Positions 54,050-63,949 of a stretch of DNA of 64,000 nt are shown piece by piece. The stretch comes from Shinisaurus crocodilurus. Its lineage: Eukaryota; Chordata; Lepidosauria; Squamata; Shinisauridae. Positions within the stretch are counted from its first letter, which is position 1, and each line of letters begins with the position of its first letter. Below the pieces are notes generated by a model. It saw only the letters and a program-made list of their open reading frames with translations, was not told the DNA's origin and searched no databases. The stretch lies in the NCBI GenBank assembly GCA_021292165.1, contig CM037879.1:287654272-287718271 (forward strand), written 5' to 3'. Position numbers and translations under genes: made by a program.

Positions 54050-54265
54050 GGCACCTGCGTGGACACATTCCGCCGGCTTCAGTGTCAGCGGGGCCTTGTT
54101 TCCACTCCGGGTCTTAATCTGGACTTTAAAGCAGCTACCCATGCTGCGGAACCTATTGGGGAGGGTCCCGCATCCTGGATAGCTCCTCTAACGTTCGGAC
54201 AGAAACCAGGAGTGGATACACCGCCCCACTGACACTGACGCCTCCAGACGCCACTGCCAAATATG
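54050..54265. mobile_element. MITE family 'D', copy 2 (diverged)
   Basis: 'ttccactccgggtcttaatc' and 'gaaaccaggagtggatacac' pair; 'ccccactgacactgacgcct' matches the right arm of copy 1. Confidence 0.65.
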
Positions 54266-54800
54266 GTTGCCCTCCGCATTTTCCTCGAGGTATCAGCCAA
54301 GCACTCTAGTGTTCCTTTGCAGATCGGGGTCCAGAGCTGAGAGAAATAGCAAAGTGTAGGTGGCCGCCCAGTGCTCTCAAAGGCAACTGGACCACACCAC
54401 ATTCGCACATCCAGCCCACCTGCTTGCTTTCCTTCAACCACGTTACCAACGCCAAGAAACGGGAAAGGAGCAATTCCACACAACATGGGAGGGCGGAACC
54501 TCAGGCCAAAGAGCCAAATCTGGCCTTCTGGGGGTCCCCAGATGATTACACCTCTTACCCTGGCTCCACCCCTTTTCCCACAGCCACCAATAAATTGGCA
54601 GTTTCCTGGCTTTGGTGCATTTCCCCACCCCCATTCTAGATGGTTGAAGTGCTTCTCCTAAGGCTTACTTACCGGCAGTAAGAGCTTTAAGCCACAATGT
54701 GCTGGAAGGGGTTTTAAAATTATTATTTGGGGCTCCAGCCCCTTCGCCTTTGCCACTGCCCACCACTGGGATGTGGCCCCCAAGTCAGTCAGATAAAGTG
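54266..54800. other. Flanking sequence, no recognised element
   Basis: Nothing recognised. Confidence 0.4.
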
Positions 54801-55044
54801 AGCCAGTGTGGCGTAGTGGTGAGAGTGTTGGACTGGGGACTCAGGAGATCCGGGTTCTAGTCCGCCGCTCGGCCATGAAACTCACTGGGTGACTTTGGGT
54901 CAGTCACGGACTCTCAGCCTAGCCTACCTCACAGGGTTGTTGTGAGGATAAAATGGAGAGGAGGAGGAGGATTATGTAAGCCGCCTTGGGTTCCTTGCAG
55001 GAAAAAAGGTGGGGTATAAATATAATAAATAAATAAAATAAATA
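54801..55044 (+). mobile_element. tRNA-derived SINE with L2-like tail, near complete
   Basis: 'gccagtgtggcgtagtggtg' (A box), 'gatccgggttctagtccgcc' (B box), 'actctcagcctagcctacct', then 'ccgccttgggttccttgcag' and (AATA)n. Highly similar to 28103-28348. Confidence 0.95.
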
Positions 55045-55214
55045 AGAGCTTCTCCAGAATTGAATTTGGCCCTTGGGCTGACGGAAGTTCCCCACCACTC
55101 ATGTGGAGGAATCCACTTCATCATCCTTGATATAGCTCCTGTTCAAAGCACTTCACTCAGCCCTGTCAGGGAAGTCAGCATTATGCAGATGGGGAGGGGG
55201 CGCTGAGGCTGAGA

Positions 55215-55495
55215 GGGAGCAGCTCGCCTAAGGGTGAGCTAAGGTGAAGACCTTCTTATTTTCCCAGGGATTTTAGTCTTTTAGTCTCCGTTATTTTAAA
55301 TATTTTACTGTATTTTAAATCTCTGTACCGCTGCTAGGTTTTAATTTTAGTCCTATTTTACACTGTAGTTTTAAATTTTAAATTTTTTTATACTGTATTT
55401 TATGTTGTATTTTGTGGTTTTTAATTGTTGCTTCGGCTGTTGGGCGGTATAGAACTGTAATAAATAAATAAATAAAATGGTAAATAAATAAATAT
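55215..55495 (+). mobile_element. L2 LINE 3' tail
   Basis: 'aaggtgaagaccttcttatt', AT-rich UTR, 'gctgttgggcggtatagaac' and (AATA)n. A short tRNA-SINE-like remnant follows at 55505-55590. Confidence 0.8.
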
Positions 55496-55595
55496 GGGCA
55501 CCTAATGAGTTCAAGGCACAGATGAGACTTGAATGGGGGACTTCCTAGTCCACAGCTCAGTCTTTTAACCACTACGCTACACCAGTTTACACATT

Positions 55596-56907
55596 ATGAA
55601 TGTCTCTGAGAGTGCACTCGGCCGACTGCGCAGACCTTCGCAGCTCCCTCATACTTTTGTACACGTCTCATTTAAATATATGCAGCGATCCTACTTAGCG
55701 TTATTAAATGTACACAAGAAACCACCATGCCTTCACAATCAAGGCTTAGAAAAATGTCATTTTTTTACTTACAGCTGCACCCACACAATGCTAAGAATAG
55801 TATAGGTCCCCGTTCGAGTTAATGCAAAGCATTAAGTGACGGGAGGTTTGGCGCGGGGAGAACCACTGTGGAGACACAGCTGCTTCCTTCCAGACACAGG
55901 GCTCCTAGCACTAACAATTCAACGTCACTGTGTAGCTGTACTGCCTTTTTCTCCATAATGGATTTTCTGCGGTAAGAGGAAAGACGGGAAGAAGCGGTGG
56001 GAAAACACGGGAGGGTCGTGGGTGGAAGATGACAACAGAATCTAGATCCCCATAAAATTCCATGAATGAGGCAGGGTGATTGGAGAATAAATGCCTCCTC
56101 CGGGAGGACCTCCACTAGGTTGTCTTCAGAGCCATGAGATCACATTTGCCATGTGTTCCGCACCATCCATGGAACAACAGGTGGCGTGAGTTCCGGATCC
56201 CAAATACACGTCATTGGGTATTTATTGAACGAGGCGGGCCTGCCAAGCATTCTTGCTGAGTCTCAGACATGGCATCTCCCCCAAAACACAGAGACAAAGG
56301 GCTGTCTGTCTCCAAAATGCTTGTGGCTCATATCTGAGAACAGTGAAATTACTGCACCTCAGAAAAAGAAGAAGAAGAAGAAAACAGCTAACGTGATAGC
56401 AATACCCAGCCTATCATCACATAGGACTCCAAAGAGACTGATTAAAAACAAACACCGAGGAAACAAAAGAGAGCGAGCAAGCCAAAATAGGGCCGGAGGC
56501 TCAGGATTCTGTCGCTTTGTTTATTTCTAGACTAAAGCCAAGCCAGCTTTCGACAGCAGCTTAAAACTACAAGCGGCGGCCAAAAAGAGTGCTGGAAGGA
56601 ACTGGTAGCGAGATACGAAAATAGAGATGATTTTACAGATGTGTTGAAAACAAATACACATGCAGAGAGAGAGAGAGAGTGAGAGTCAGACAGACAGACA
56701 GACAGACATTGCACTTAAATTCCTGGGATTTCATCCAAGCAGAAAATTTGCCTCGAAATCTTGTTTGGATGAAATTTGGAGGAAAAGAAAATGCTGGGGT
56801 GATAAGGCCCTGCAGAGCACTCATATTTATATGAATAAGTCAGGAGCTGGTAGGGCTTCAAAGGCCACTGCATCCAGTGATCCACAAGGTGGAGCATCTC
56901 CCTAGAC
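55596..56907. other. Flanking sequence, mostly unrecognised
   Basis: 55600-56160 lacks recognised repeats. GA and (CAGA)n tracts occur at 56663-56708, and an (AAG)n run at 56366-56382. Candidate unique DNA. Confidence 0.4.
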
Positions 56908-57024
56908 CAGCCTTCTCCAGCCTGGTGTCCTCCAGATGTGTTTTGACTACAATTCCCAGCTTATCGGGGCAAGCTGGGAGTTGTAGTCCTACGCATCTGG
57001 AAGGCACCAGGCTGGGGAAGCCTG
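56908..57024. mobile_element. Fold-back hAT MITE
   Basis: Ends CAGCCTTCTCCAGCCTGGTG and CTGGGGAAGCCTG; core 'ttttgactacaattcccagc'. Duplication ccctagac/ccctatgc (56900-56907 and 57025-57032), 6 of 8. Confidence 0.82.
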
Positions 57025-57631
57025 CCCTATGCAGTAAAGGGTCCCATTCGTAACTGGAGTGCCTCCACCCACCCAGACTAGCCATTCGCTCACCTTGACA
57101 GGAAGGAGTATAAAAGCTTCCTGTTTAGGCTGGAGTTTTCGATTATGACAGCATGCCCCTGTTCTGGTGTGACCTTCTGGGCTCTGACTTGACTATGGTT
57201 CAATCCTGACAGAAAAGGACCAATAGAAGTTCTTGTTGCTGTCCAGTTGTTGCGCTTCTTGGACTGGAGGTTGGAAAGTAAAACTTAAATGGCTCAGGGA
57301 AGCCATTTGTAATTCTCTGGGGAAGGAGCCAAGACAGCATACTTGGTTCAAGAAACCAATGGCATCCAAAATAAGCTGAAAGACAGGACTGACTCGACTG
57401 TAAGAGCAACCAAAGCAGTCACCAAATGGGCACAATGAAACAGTGCATGATCCAAGAGGTATGCCCCATAATCCTTTGCAATGGCACTGGTGACCAAGAT
57501 TTCACCCAAAATGACATCTGAAGTGAATGTTTTGGTTTCTCCATGGGTGAAACATCTTAGGAATTTTTGAGGAATGCCTAAAATAACTTCAATAAGCCGA
57601 TGGAAATTTCTCTGGAGTATTCCACCCAGCA
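57025..57631. other. Unrecognised sequence with a minus-strand open frame
   Basis: A minus-strand frame (57348-57632) reads through hydrophobic stretches (LVTALVALTVESVLSFSLFW) without a recognised domain. It could be an old retroelement or pseudogene; I cannot assign it. Confidence 0.3.
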
Positions 57632-57715
57632 TTAGAACATAAGAAGAGCCCTGCTGGATCAGACCCAGGGTCCATCTAGTCCAGCATTCTGTTCACACAG
57701 TGGCCAACCTGCTGC
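57632..57715 (-). mobile_element. CR1-B 3' end
   Basis: 'agaacataagaagagccctg', 'ctggatcagacccagggtcc' and 'gttcacacagtggccaacc'. Confidence 0.88.
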
Positions 57716-58269
57716 CTTGTTAGGATGAGATATAGTTCTGATCATTTGGTTATGGCTATACCTCCAAAAGGAAGTCCACAGCCCTCGTAAGAAGTGTTGG
57801 GTAAGCAAGGGTTTGGGAGAGAAAGAAGCAGCCTGCCCACCTCCCCAGCAGGGCAAAAGGCAAAAAGGTCATGACCGAAGGTTTGAATGGAAGAGTGAGT
57901 GAAGCCTAGAGGCATGCATAGGCAAATGAGTGGCAGGCTTGCATTGATAAAGAGCTGAATATTGCACATGGCCTAAAGCACAGGAGGATTTCTCCTGAAA
58001 AGAATCATAGAATCATAGAAAAGTAGAGTTGGAAGGGGCCTACAAGGCCATCGAGAAATGGCTCCTCCACCCCACCAGAAGCTTTCTCCAAAAACAGTCC
58101 CATCAGCAGGTAGGCCCAAACCTTTGCTTTCCTAAGTACACCCATTAGGCGTTCTCAAAACATAGAGTAAGGTCATTCAGAGTTTGAAGACATCTGTGGG
58201 GCAAAGACCGCCCCCACTGCTCTCATTTCTCCAAAAAGGCAGGAAGGAGACTATAAGAACCAAGAGGTT
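57716..58269. other. Flanking sequence with CR1-A fragment
   Basis: 58002-58056 is the complement of a CR1-A tail ('atagaatcatagaaaagtag', 'ggcctacaaggccatcgag'). The rest is unrecognised. Confidence 0.6.
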
Positions 58270-58430
58270 TTCATAGATTCCGTAGAGTTGGAAGGAGCCT
58301 ACAAGGCCATCGAGTCCAACCCCCTGCTCAATGCAGGAAACTAGAGGAGGGGTCTCCCATCCAAGTAACAACCAGGCCTGACCCTGCTTAGCTTTCCACA
58401 CTCAGACGAGCTGAGCCAGCGTGAGCCACA
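58270..58430 (-). mobile_element. 5S rRNA-headed SINE, copy 6
   Basis: 'gagttggaaggagcctacaa', 'gggtctcccatccaagtaac', 'gaccctgcttagctttccac' and 'gctgagccagcgtgagccac'. Confidence 0.92.
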
Positions 58431-58895
58431 GTTTTTAGCAAGGGTGTGTGTCGGGAAAGAGCTGAGGGAGTCACCTTGGAACTCTCGGACTGCTCAAATC
58501 ACTCCCGCCTCCGCTGGGGCTACAGCTGGAACCTCACCGCAGCAGACAGGTAGTAGCCGGGGCTTTGCTTTTCTATCCTTCTAGACGGAAATCTCTCTCT
58601 CTCTCACCACCACCCTCCTTTTTTTTCTATTCAGGCTTGTCAGGGCAAAAGGGTCTCTTTTTCCTCTCCAGAATACAGGGTGAGTTCGAACCACAACGTA
58701 AGGATATTTTGCTGCCTGACATCACTAGGTTTGCTTTACCAACAAGTAAGACGCTGTACCTTCTCTGTATTTCTTCTTCAGTAAAACCACCCTTTTGTTT
58801 CTAGAGACTGTGTGTGCGTGCAGGTGTGTTTAAGTGTAAAAGGAGCAAAGCGCACACTTCCCCCCCAGCAGCGCAGCTTTTACCCCAGCCAAAGA
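58431..58895. other. Flanking sequence, no recognised element
   Basis: Nothing recognised; CT tract near 58590. Confidence 0.4.
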
Positions 58896-59237
58896 TTTCA
58901 TAGATTTCATAGATCATAGAGTTGGGAGGGGCCTACAAGGTCATCGAGTCCAACCCCCTGCTCAATGCAGGAAACTAGAGGAGGTGTCTCCCATCCAGGG
59001 CCGGTGCTACCATTAGGCCAACTAGGCAGCTGCCTAGGGCGCAGGGCTAAAGGGGGCACCAGAAACGCCTTTTTTAAAAAAAAATACAGCGCTAAAATGC
59101 ATATTTTACCAAGTTGGGGGCGCTAAATATCTGATCTTGCCTAGGGCACCAAACTGCCTTGCACCAGCCCTGCTCCCATCCAAATCATAACCAGGCTTGA
59201 CCCTGCTTAGCTTTCCACGCTCAGACAAGCTGAGCCA
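58896..59237 (-). mobile_element. 5S rRNA-headed SINE, copy 7, split by a hAT MITE
   Basis: 58896-58995 is the CR1-A tail half and 59181-59237 the 5S half ('gaccctgcttagctttccac'). Together they rebuild one SINE after removal of the insert and one copy of the duplication. Confidence 0.92.
58996..59172. mobile_element. 177-bp hAT MITE inside the SINE
   Basis: Ends CAGGGCCGGTGCTACC and complement CAGGGCTGGTGCAAGG. Flanked by perfect ctcccatc (58988-58995 and 59173-59180). Interior has 'ttaggccaactaggcagctg'. Confidence 0.96.
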
Positions 59238-59499
59238 AGAGTGTGGGGTTAGAAGGAATTCTAGTGCCCAAAATTATCTGTCGTAACAGCCTTCAGGATC
59301 CCACAAGCAGGACACGACTGCAACAGCACCCTCTCGCATACTGCCTGTGTTGCTGGTTATCACACCAGCTTTCACCTAAAGCGAAATCTGTTGTAATCTT
59401 GAAGGGTCCTTCTCAGGGGGAAAAAATATATCTGTGGAATTCAGAGAAATGCTGACAAATCCTCAGCACCACCAGCAGCATTCCACAGAATCAGCTCAA
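59238..59499. other. Flanking sequence, no recognised element
   Basis: Nothing recognised. Confidence 0.4.
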
Positions 59500-61052
59500 A
59501 AAGGATATTGTAGAGTAGGGAAAGATGCAGAAAAGAGCAATGAAAAATGACCCAAGAGGCAAGAACAACTCTCCTACGAGGGACCATTACAACGACTGGG
59601 ACTGTTTAGCTTAGAAAAAAGGTGAATAAGAAGGGACACGATAGAGGTGTACGAAATTATGCATGGTGTGGAGAAAGTGGATAGGGAGACATATCTCTCT
59701 CTCTCTCTCTCTCTCTGTCACAATACTAGAACCTGGCATCATCCCAAGAAACTGAATGGTGTGAGATTCAGGACACATAAAAGGAAGTATTTCTTCCAAA
59801 GTTAAACTATGGAATTTGCTACCACAAGACATAGTGGTGGCCACCAATCTGAATGGCTTTTAAAAGGGGGATTGGACAAATTCCTGAAGGAAAAGGCTAT
59901 CAATGACTACTAGTCCTGATGGCTATATGCCAGTGATGGCGAACCTTTTTGAGCCCGAGTGCCCAAACTGCAACACAAAACCAACTTATTTATTTCAAAG
60001 TGCCAACACTGCAATTAAAACTGAATACCGAGGTTTTAGTTTTAGAAAAACAACTCATACAGTTGTCCGAACTAATTAACATCTTTTGTCTTAAAAGAAA
60101 AACACAATAACAGAGCTTTCAATGATACAAACAGTTTTTTGTTGGAAAAAAAATCAACTCAAAAAATTATTATAGTACTACATTGTACACATAGCCTGAA
60201 GGGAATTTATACAAACTTTAAAAATAATTATGGTAGCCACATGTATTTTTGGATAAGGGATTCTCAACTTGTAATATGATTATATGCCAGACTGAAATTG
60301 TATGGGGCAAGCTTTACCCCGGGTCCTTTCCTTGCTTCTACAGGTGTCGGATTAGTAAAAGTAAAAGTCAACCTGTACTAGGATGAGCAAGATAAACAAG
60401 AAAACTAAACGTGCTTAACACATTTTAAACACTTTATGTCTTGGACTGCAAACACTGCATTAGGTAAAAGTTTGCATTGGGCATGCTTTTGCACAATTAA
60501 TGTGATTTTTGCTATTGCATGCATGCTGATAATTTGTCAAACCTTGGCTCATACTCCGTTAGTTTGAAAGCAACACATGCAGCACTGAGGTCAACTGTTA
60601 GGGCTTTACATCCAAGTCATGCTCTGTGCATCATTCTTCAAAATCTTTTAAATGTGATAACAATGTAGAAAAGAATTCTGTAACAGGAATTCTAGAACAA
60701 AATCATTCTGTTCCACACTGTGGGAAAGAACAAAATCATTAGTGTTTTGCAGAAGGGGACAGTCTTTTCGCGATCTGGTGACCAATGGCTCGAGTGCCCA
60801 CAGAGAGGTCCCTGCGTGCCAGCTGTGGCACCTGTGCCATAGGTTCGCCATCACTGCTATATGCTACCTCCAGGATCACAGGCAGTAGGCCTATGTACAC
60901 CGGTTGCTGGGGAACATGGGCGGGAGGGTGCTGTTGCCCTCATGACCTATTTGTGGATTTCTGTGGGCAGCCAGTTGGCCACTGTGTGAACAGAATTCTG
61001 GATGAGATGGACCCCGGTCTGATCCTGCATGGCTCTTATGTTCTTATGACTT
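59500..61052 (+). mobile_element. CR1-B LINE 3' portion, split by a hAT element
   Basis: 'gactgtttagcttagaaaaa' to 'ggctatatgc' (59930), then 'tacctccaggatcacaggca' to 'ggctcttatgttcttatg' (61047). Coding and UTR resemble 11575-12138 but retain the segment lost there. Confidence 0.9.
59931..60856. mobile_element. hAT element, 926 bp, AT-rich interior
   Basis: Same ends as 9334-9934 (CAGTGATGGCGAACCTTTTT; right complement CAGTGATGGCGAACCTATGG). Perfect duplication ctatatgc (59923-59930 and 60857-60864). The interior is AT-rich with many stops, no transposase frame, and may represent a different internal deletion of a larger parent. Confidence 0.95.
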
Positions 61053-61602
61053 TGCGTATCCCTCCCTGTGCTACTGCAGAAGATGCTGGAATGAAAACTC
61101 TGAAATCTGTTGCGATATTGCAAAGGTGTGTGTGGGGGTGTGTGCACCTCTCAAATTGTGCAGCGCTGCTCTACTGGGGAGCAAAACATCTGAGGGATGC
61201 CCTTGAGAAAACAGTGCCAGCGAGACGACGAGACCCTGAAAACTGGAGTGTGCGGAAATTTTCATACTGCAAATCATACTCCATCTTCCAAGCTGCCTGG
61301 AGCTCTTTAAAGCAAAGGGCCAAGGCACTCTGAAAAAGCAGCCAGCTGTGAGCTTTTCATTGGTCTCATTTGAACTGGCTGGGTAACCACACAATGCTGA
61401 TTAAATACCCTGAAGCTGTGTGCCACACTGCAGCAGGCAGAGCAAGAATCTCAGCCTGGCATTCCTGCATTTTTCCGCCCTTCCCAGTGCCACTTCAGAC
61501 TGCTGCAGAGGCCCGACAGGATTGAGACGCTCCTCCATCAGAGAAAATTCTCTGCACCTAAAAAGCTAGCAGGTCAGGGAGAATGCTAGACATTCTCTAG
61601 AA
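61053..61602. other. Unique flanking stretch
   Basis: 61170-61420 is free of recognised repeats, with balanced composition; candidate conserved noncoding sequence. Confidence 0.35.
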
Positions 61603-61962
61603 GGGTGGCTACTAGGGGAAGGGCCTTCTCAGTTGTGGCACCCCATCTATGGAATTAGCTCTGCAAGGAGGTGCGCCTGGCACCTACCCTCTATTCTTTC
61701 AGGTGCCAGGTGAAGACCTTTTTATCTGCCCAATATTTTAATGGTTGGTTTTATTCCTTTTATTATCTGAGGGTGCCCTTGAGATATTCCACTTTATTCC
61801 ACTGTACCTCTGGATTGAATTTATTTAGGCTGCTTGCTTGTTTTTATCATGTTATATTTTAATATGTTTGTGTTTTTATATTATTTTTGTTGACATTTTT
61901 GTGTTGCTTTGTTTTGTAAACCGCCCCGGGAGCCTTTTGGCTGATGGGTGGTGAATAAATAT
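61603..61962 (+). mobile_element. L2 LINE 3' end
   Basis: 'ggccttctcagttgtggcac' (AFSVVAP equivalent), 'caggtgccaggtgaagacct' then 'aaaccgccccgggagccttt'. Confidence 0.88.
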
Positions 61963-61966
61963 GTTT

Positions 61967-62177
61967 CGAGTGTCGGACTGGGACTCGGGAGATCTGGGTT
62001 CTAGTCCCCGCTCGGCCATGAAGCTCACTGGGTGACTTTGGGCCAGTCACTGACTCTCAGCCTAACCTACCTCACAGGGTTGTTGTGAGGATAAAAATGG
62101 AGAGGAGCAGGAGGATTATGTGAGCCACCTTGGGTTCCTTGCAGGAAAAAAGGCGGGGTATAAATTAAATAAATAGA

Positions 62178-62211
<34 letters not shown>

Positions 62212-62215
62212 TTGC
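61967..62215 (+). mobile_element. tRNA-derived SINE with L2-like tail
   Basis: 5'-truncated just before the A box ('gtgtcggactgggactcggg'); B box 'gggttctagtccccgctcgg'; tail extended by (GATA)n(GACA)n at 62173-62210. Confidence 0.93.
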
Positions 62216-63398
62216 CTCTCCTCAACGGGTTGTCCACTGCCCCACAGGGTCTCAATCCAGCATCCCCACCCCAGGAAGGGGCCTGCTTTAAGCTGCACCA
62301 CACCCGCCAAGAAGGAACTGGCCTATTGATTTCCAACAGGGCCTTCTTTTGATCCATTGTGCCCACAGACAGGGGCAGAGAGCATTCAGCATAAGGACTA
62401 GAAGCTTGACAGCGGATTTGGAACGTGACTCTTGTGGGGAGGGAGGGGGCACGGTCAGAGCAAGCCGGGTCTCACTTAAAATGAAGGTCTCGCAGAGGTA
62501 GGACATCCGTTTTCGCAGCTGCCCTGTCTTCCTGCTTATGCGGATGCGGGAGGAAGAAGTGCAAAAAACCCTCACCCACACCCCATGCCCTATTAACGCG
62601 CTGCGGCCTTCCGTCTTTTTCACACCTCCACTTTCCGGACCGAGCAGTTAATGAACCCCTGCCAGCATTAATCCAGCTCTGCCTTCTTCCGCTTACCTTT
62701 GCTCTGCTCTCGGGATGCCAGAGAGAGAGAGAGGCCCTGCGTGGGATGCTGACGAGGCCAGCTCCCGGCAACAGATTTCGCGGTGCGGCAATTCAGCGCC
62801 GAGCTCAGCTACACAATCCTCCTTAATCTCCGCTAAACATTTCCTTCCCCCCTCTGGCTTCTTTTAATAAACCCTGATTACCATGGACAGAGCTTTTCTT
62901 TGGAAACCTGCACAGGGAGGGAGAAAACTGAGACCGGGGACATTGTCAACAGTTTCCCCCAACAAAGAGCCCCTTCCAGCTAGAGCTAAGTCCCGTTTTC
63001 CTCTCTTTAAGTCACAGCCAGGTGGAAATTGAAGGCAGGCCTCCCTTGGAGAAGATCCTGCTTAGAGAGTTTTCTTCCACGCTTGGAGCAATAAACAGAT
63101 CTCTCTCGCTCTCGCTCTCGCACGCACACACACAGAGAGATGCACACTGGATTTTTTTAAAAGCAAGATGCAGCACGTCTAAACAGAAGGGATTAAATTT
63201 CTACACCTTTGCAAGAAACCTCCGGGGGCTATCTCATTCTGCACCAGCCACGTGACTGGTTCAGACCAATTGCTCTTCCAGCCCAGGAGACCTTCTCCTG
63301 GGCAGGCTGGGGAGATCAGACAGACACAGCACAGAGAGAGAGAGAGAGAGAGCAAGGCAAGCGTCCCTGTGTCTGTGTTCATCTTGCCAGTGTGAGAG
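62216..63398. other. Flanking sequence, mostly unrecognised
   Basis: Contains the donor-like site at 62697 and GA/CT tracts near 62720, 63100 and 63332. No repeat recognised. Confidence 0.4.
62698..62850 (-). other. Possible untranslated exon ending in a consensus donor
   Basis: On the minus strand the sequence ...GAGCAGAGCAAAG|GTAAGCGGAA has a consensus 5' splice site after about 62697. The preceding 150 bases lack recognisable repeats, contain several CpGs (62770-62810) and include a short GA run. This would suit a noncoding first exon upstream of the PLXNA4 coding exon, 10.1 kb away. The 5' limit is arbitrary, no promoter motif was seen, and donor-like sites are common by chance. Confidence 0.25.
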
Positions 63399-63603
63399 CC
63401 AGCATGATGCAGTGGTTGGACTGGGACTCAGGAGACCCGGGTTCTAGTCCCCACTCGGCCTTGCAGTCCACTGGGTGGCTTTGGGCCAGTCACCCCAAAG
63501 TCATGCCAGACATGTCCCCGCAGACCAGTCATCATCGTCATCAGTATTACATTTATACCCTGCCTTTTTTCTTCTTGCGAGGAACCCAAGGCGGCACCGG
63601 AGA
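63399..63603. mobile_element. SINE fragments, one on each strand
   Basis: 63399-63492 is a plus-strand L2-tail SINE head ('gagacccgggttctagtccc'). 63545-63603 is a minus-strand tail of the same family ('catttataccctgcct', 'gaggaacccaaggcggc'), which continues at 63950. Confidence 0.85.
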
Positions 63604-63940
63604 TTGGCGACTCCTATGACGGAGGGGCTCCTAAGCCACGGCAGCTTTTATCTTGAGCTTTCTAGGAGCTATCCGTGGTGCTCCACAGTGGCGAACCTAT
63701 TTTGGGATTGGAGTTCAGCACCATGGATGGCCCCTATAACAGGGCTCTCCAACGTTGGGTCCCCAGATGTTGCTGGCCTACAGCTCCCAGCATACCCAGC
63801 CAGCAGGGCTAATGGCAAGGGATTCTGGGAGCCGTAGTCCAGCAACATCTGGGGACCCAAGGTTGGAGAGCCCTGCCCTATAAAGCGCCAAAGAAAATGT
63901 GCAATGGATTAGGAGCCCCACCAAAATAGGCGTCGCCAGC
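63604..63940. mobile_element. MITE family 'B', copy 3, inserted in a SINE
   Basis: 'ggcgactcctatgacggagg' pairs with 'aaaataggcgtcgccagcc'. The flanks cccaaggcgg and cccaaggtgg suggest a 9-10 bp target duplication of SINE sequence. Interrupted by a fold-back hAT MITE at 63740. Confidence 0.85.
63740..63875. mobile_element. Fold-back hAT MITE nested in MITE B
   Basis: Ends CAGGGCTCTCCAACGTTGGG and GGTTGGAGAGCCCTG; perfect duplication ccctataa (63732-63739 and 63876-63883). Same length (136 bp) as 10041-10176. Confidence 0.96.
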
Positions 63941-63949
63941 CTTCCCTGC

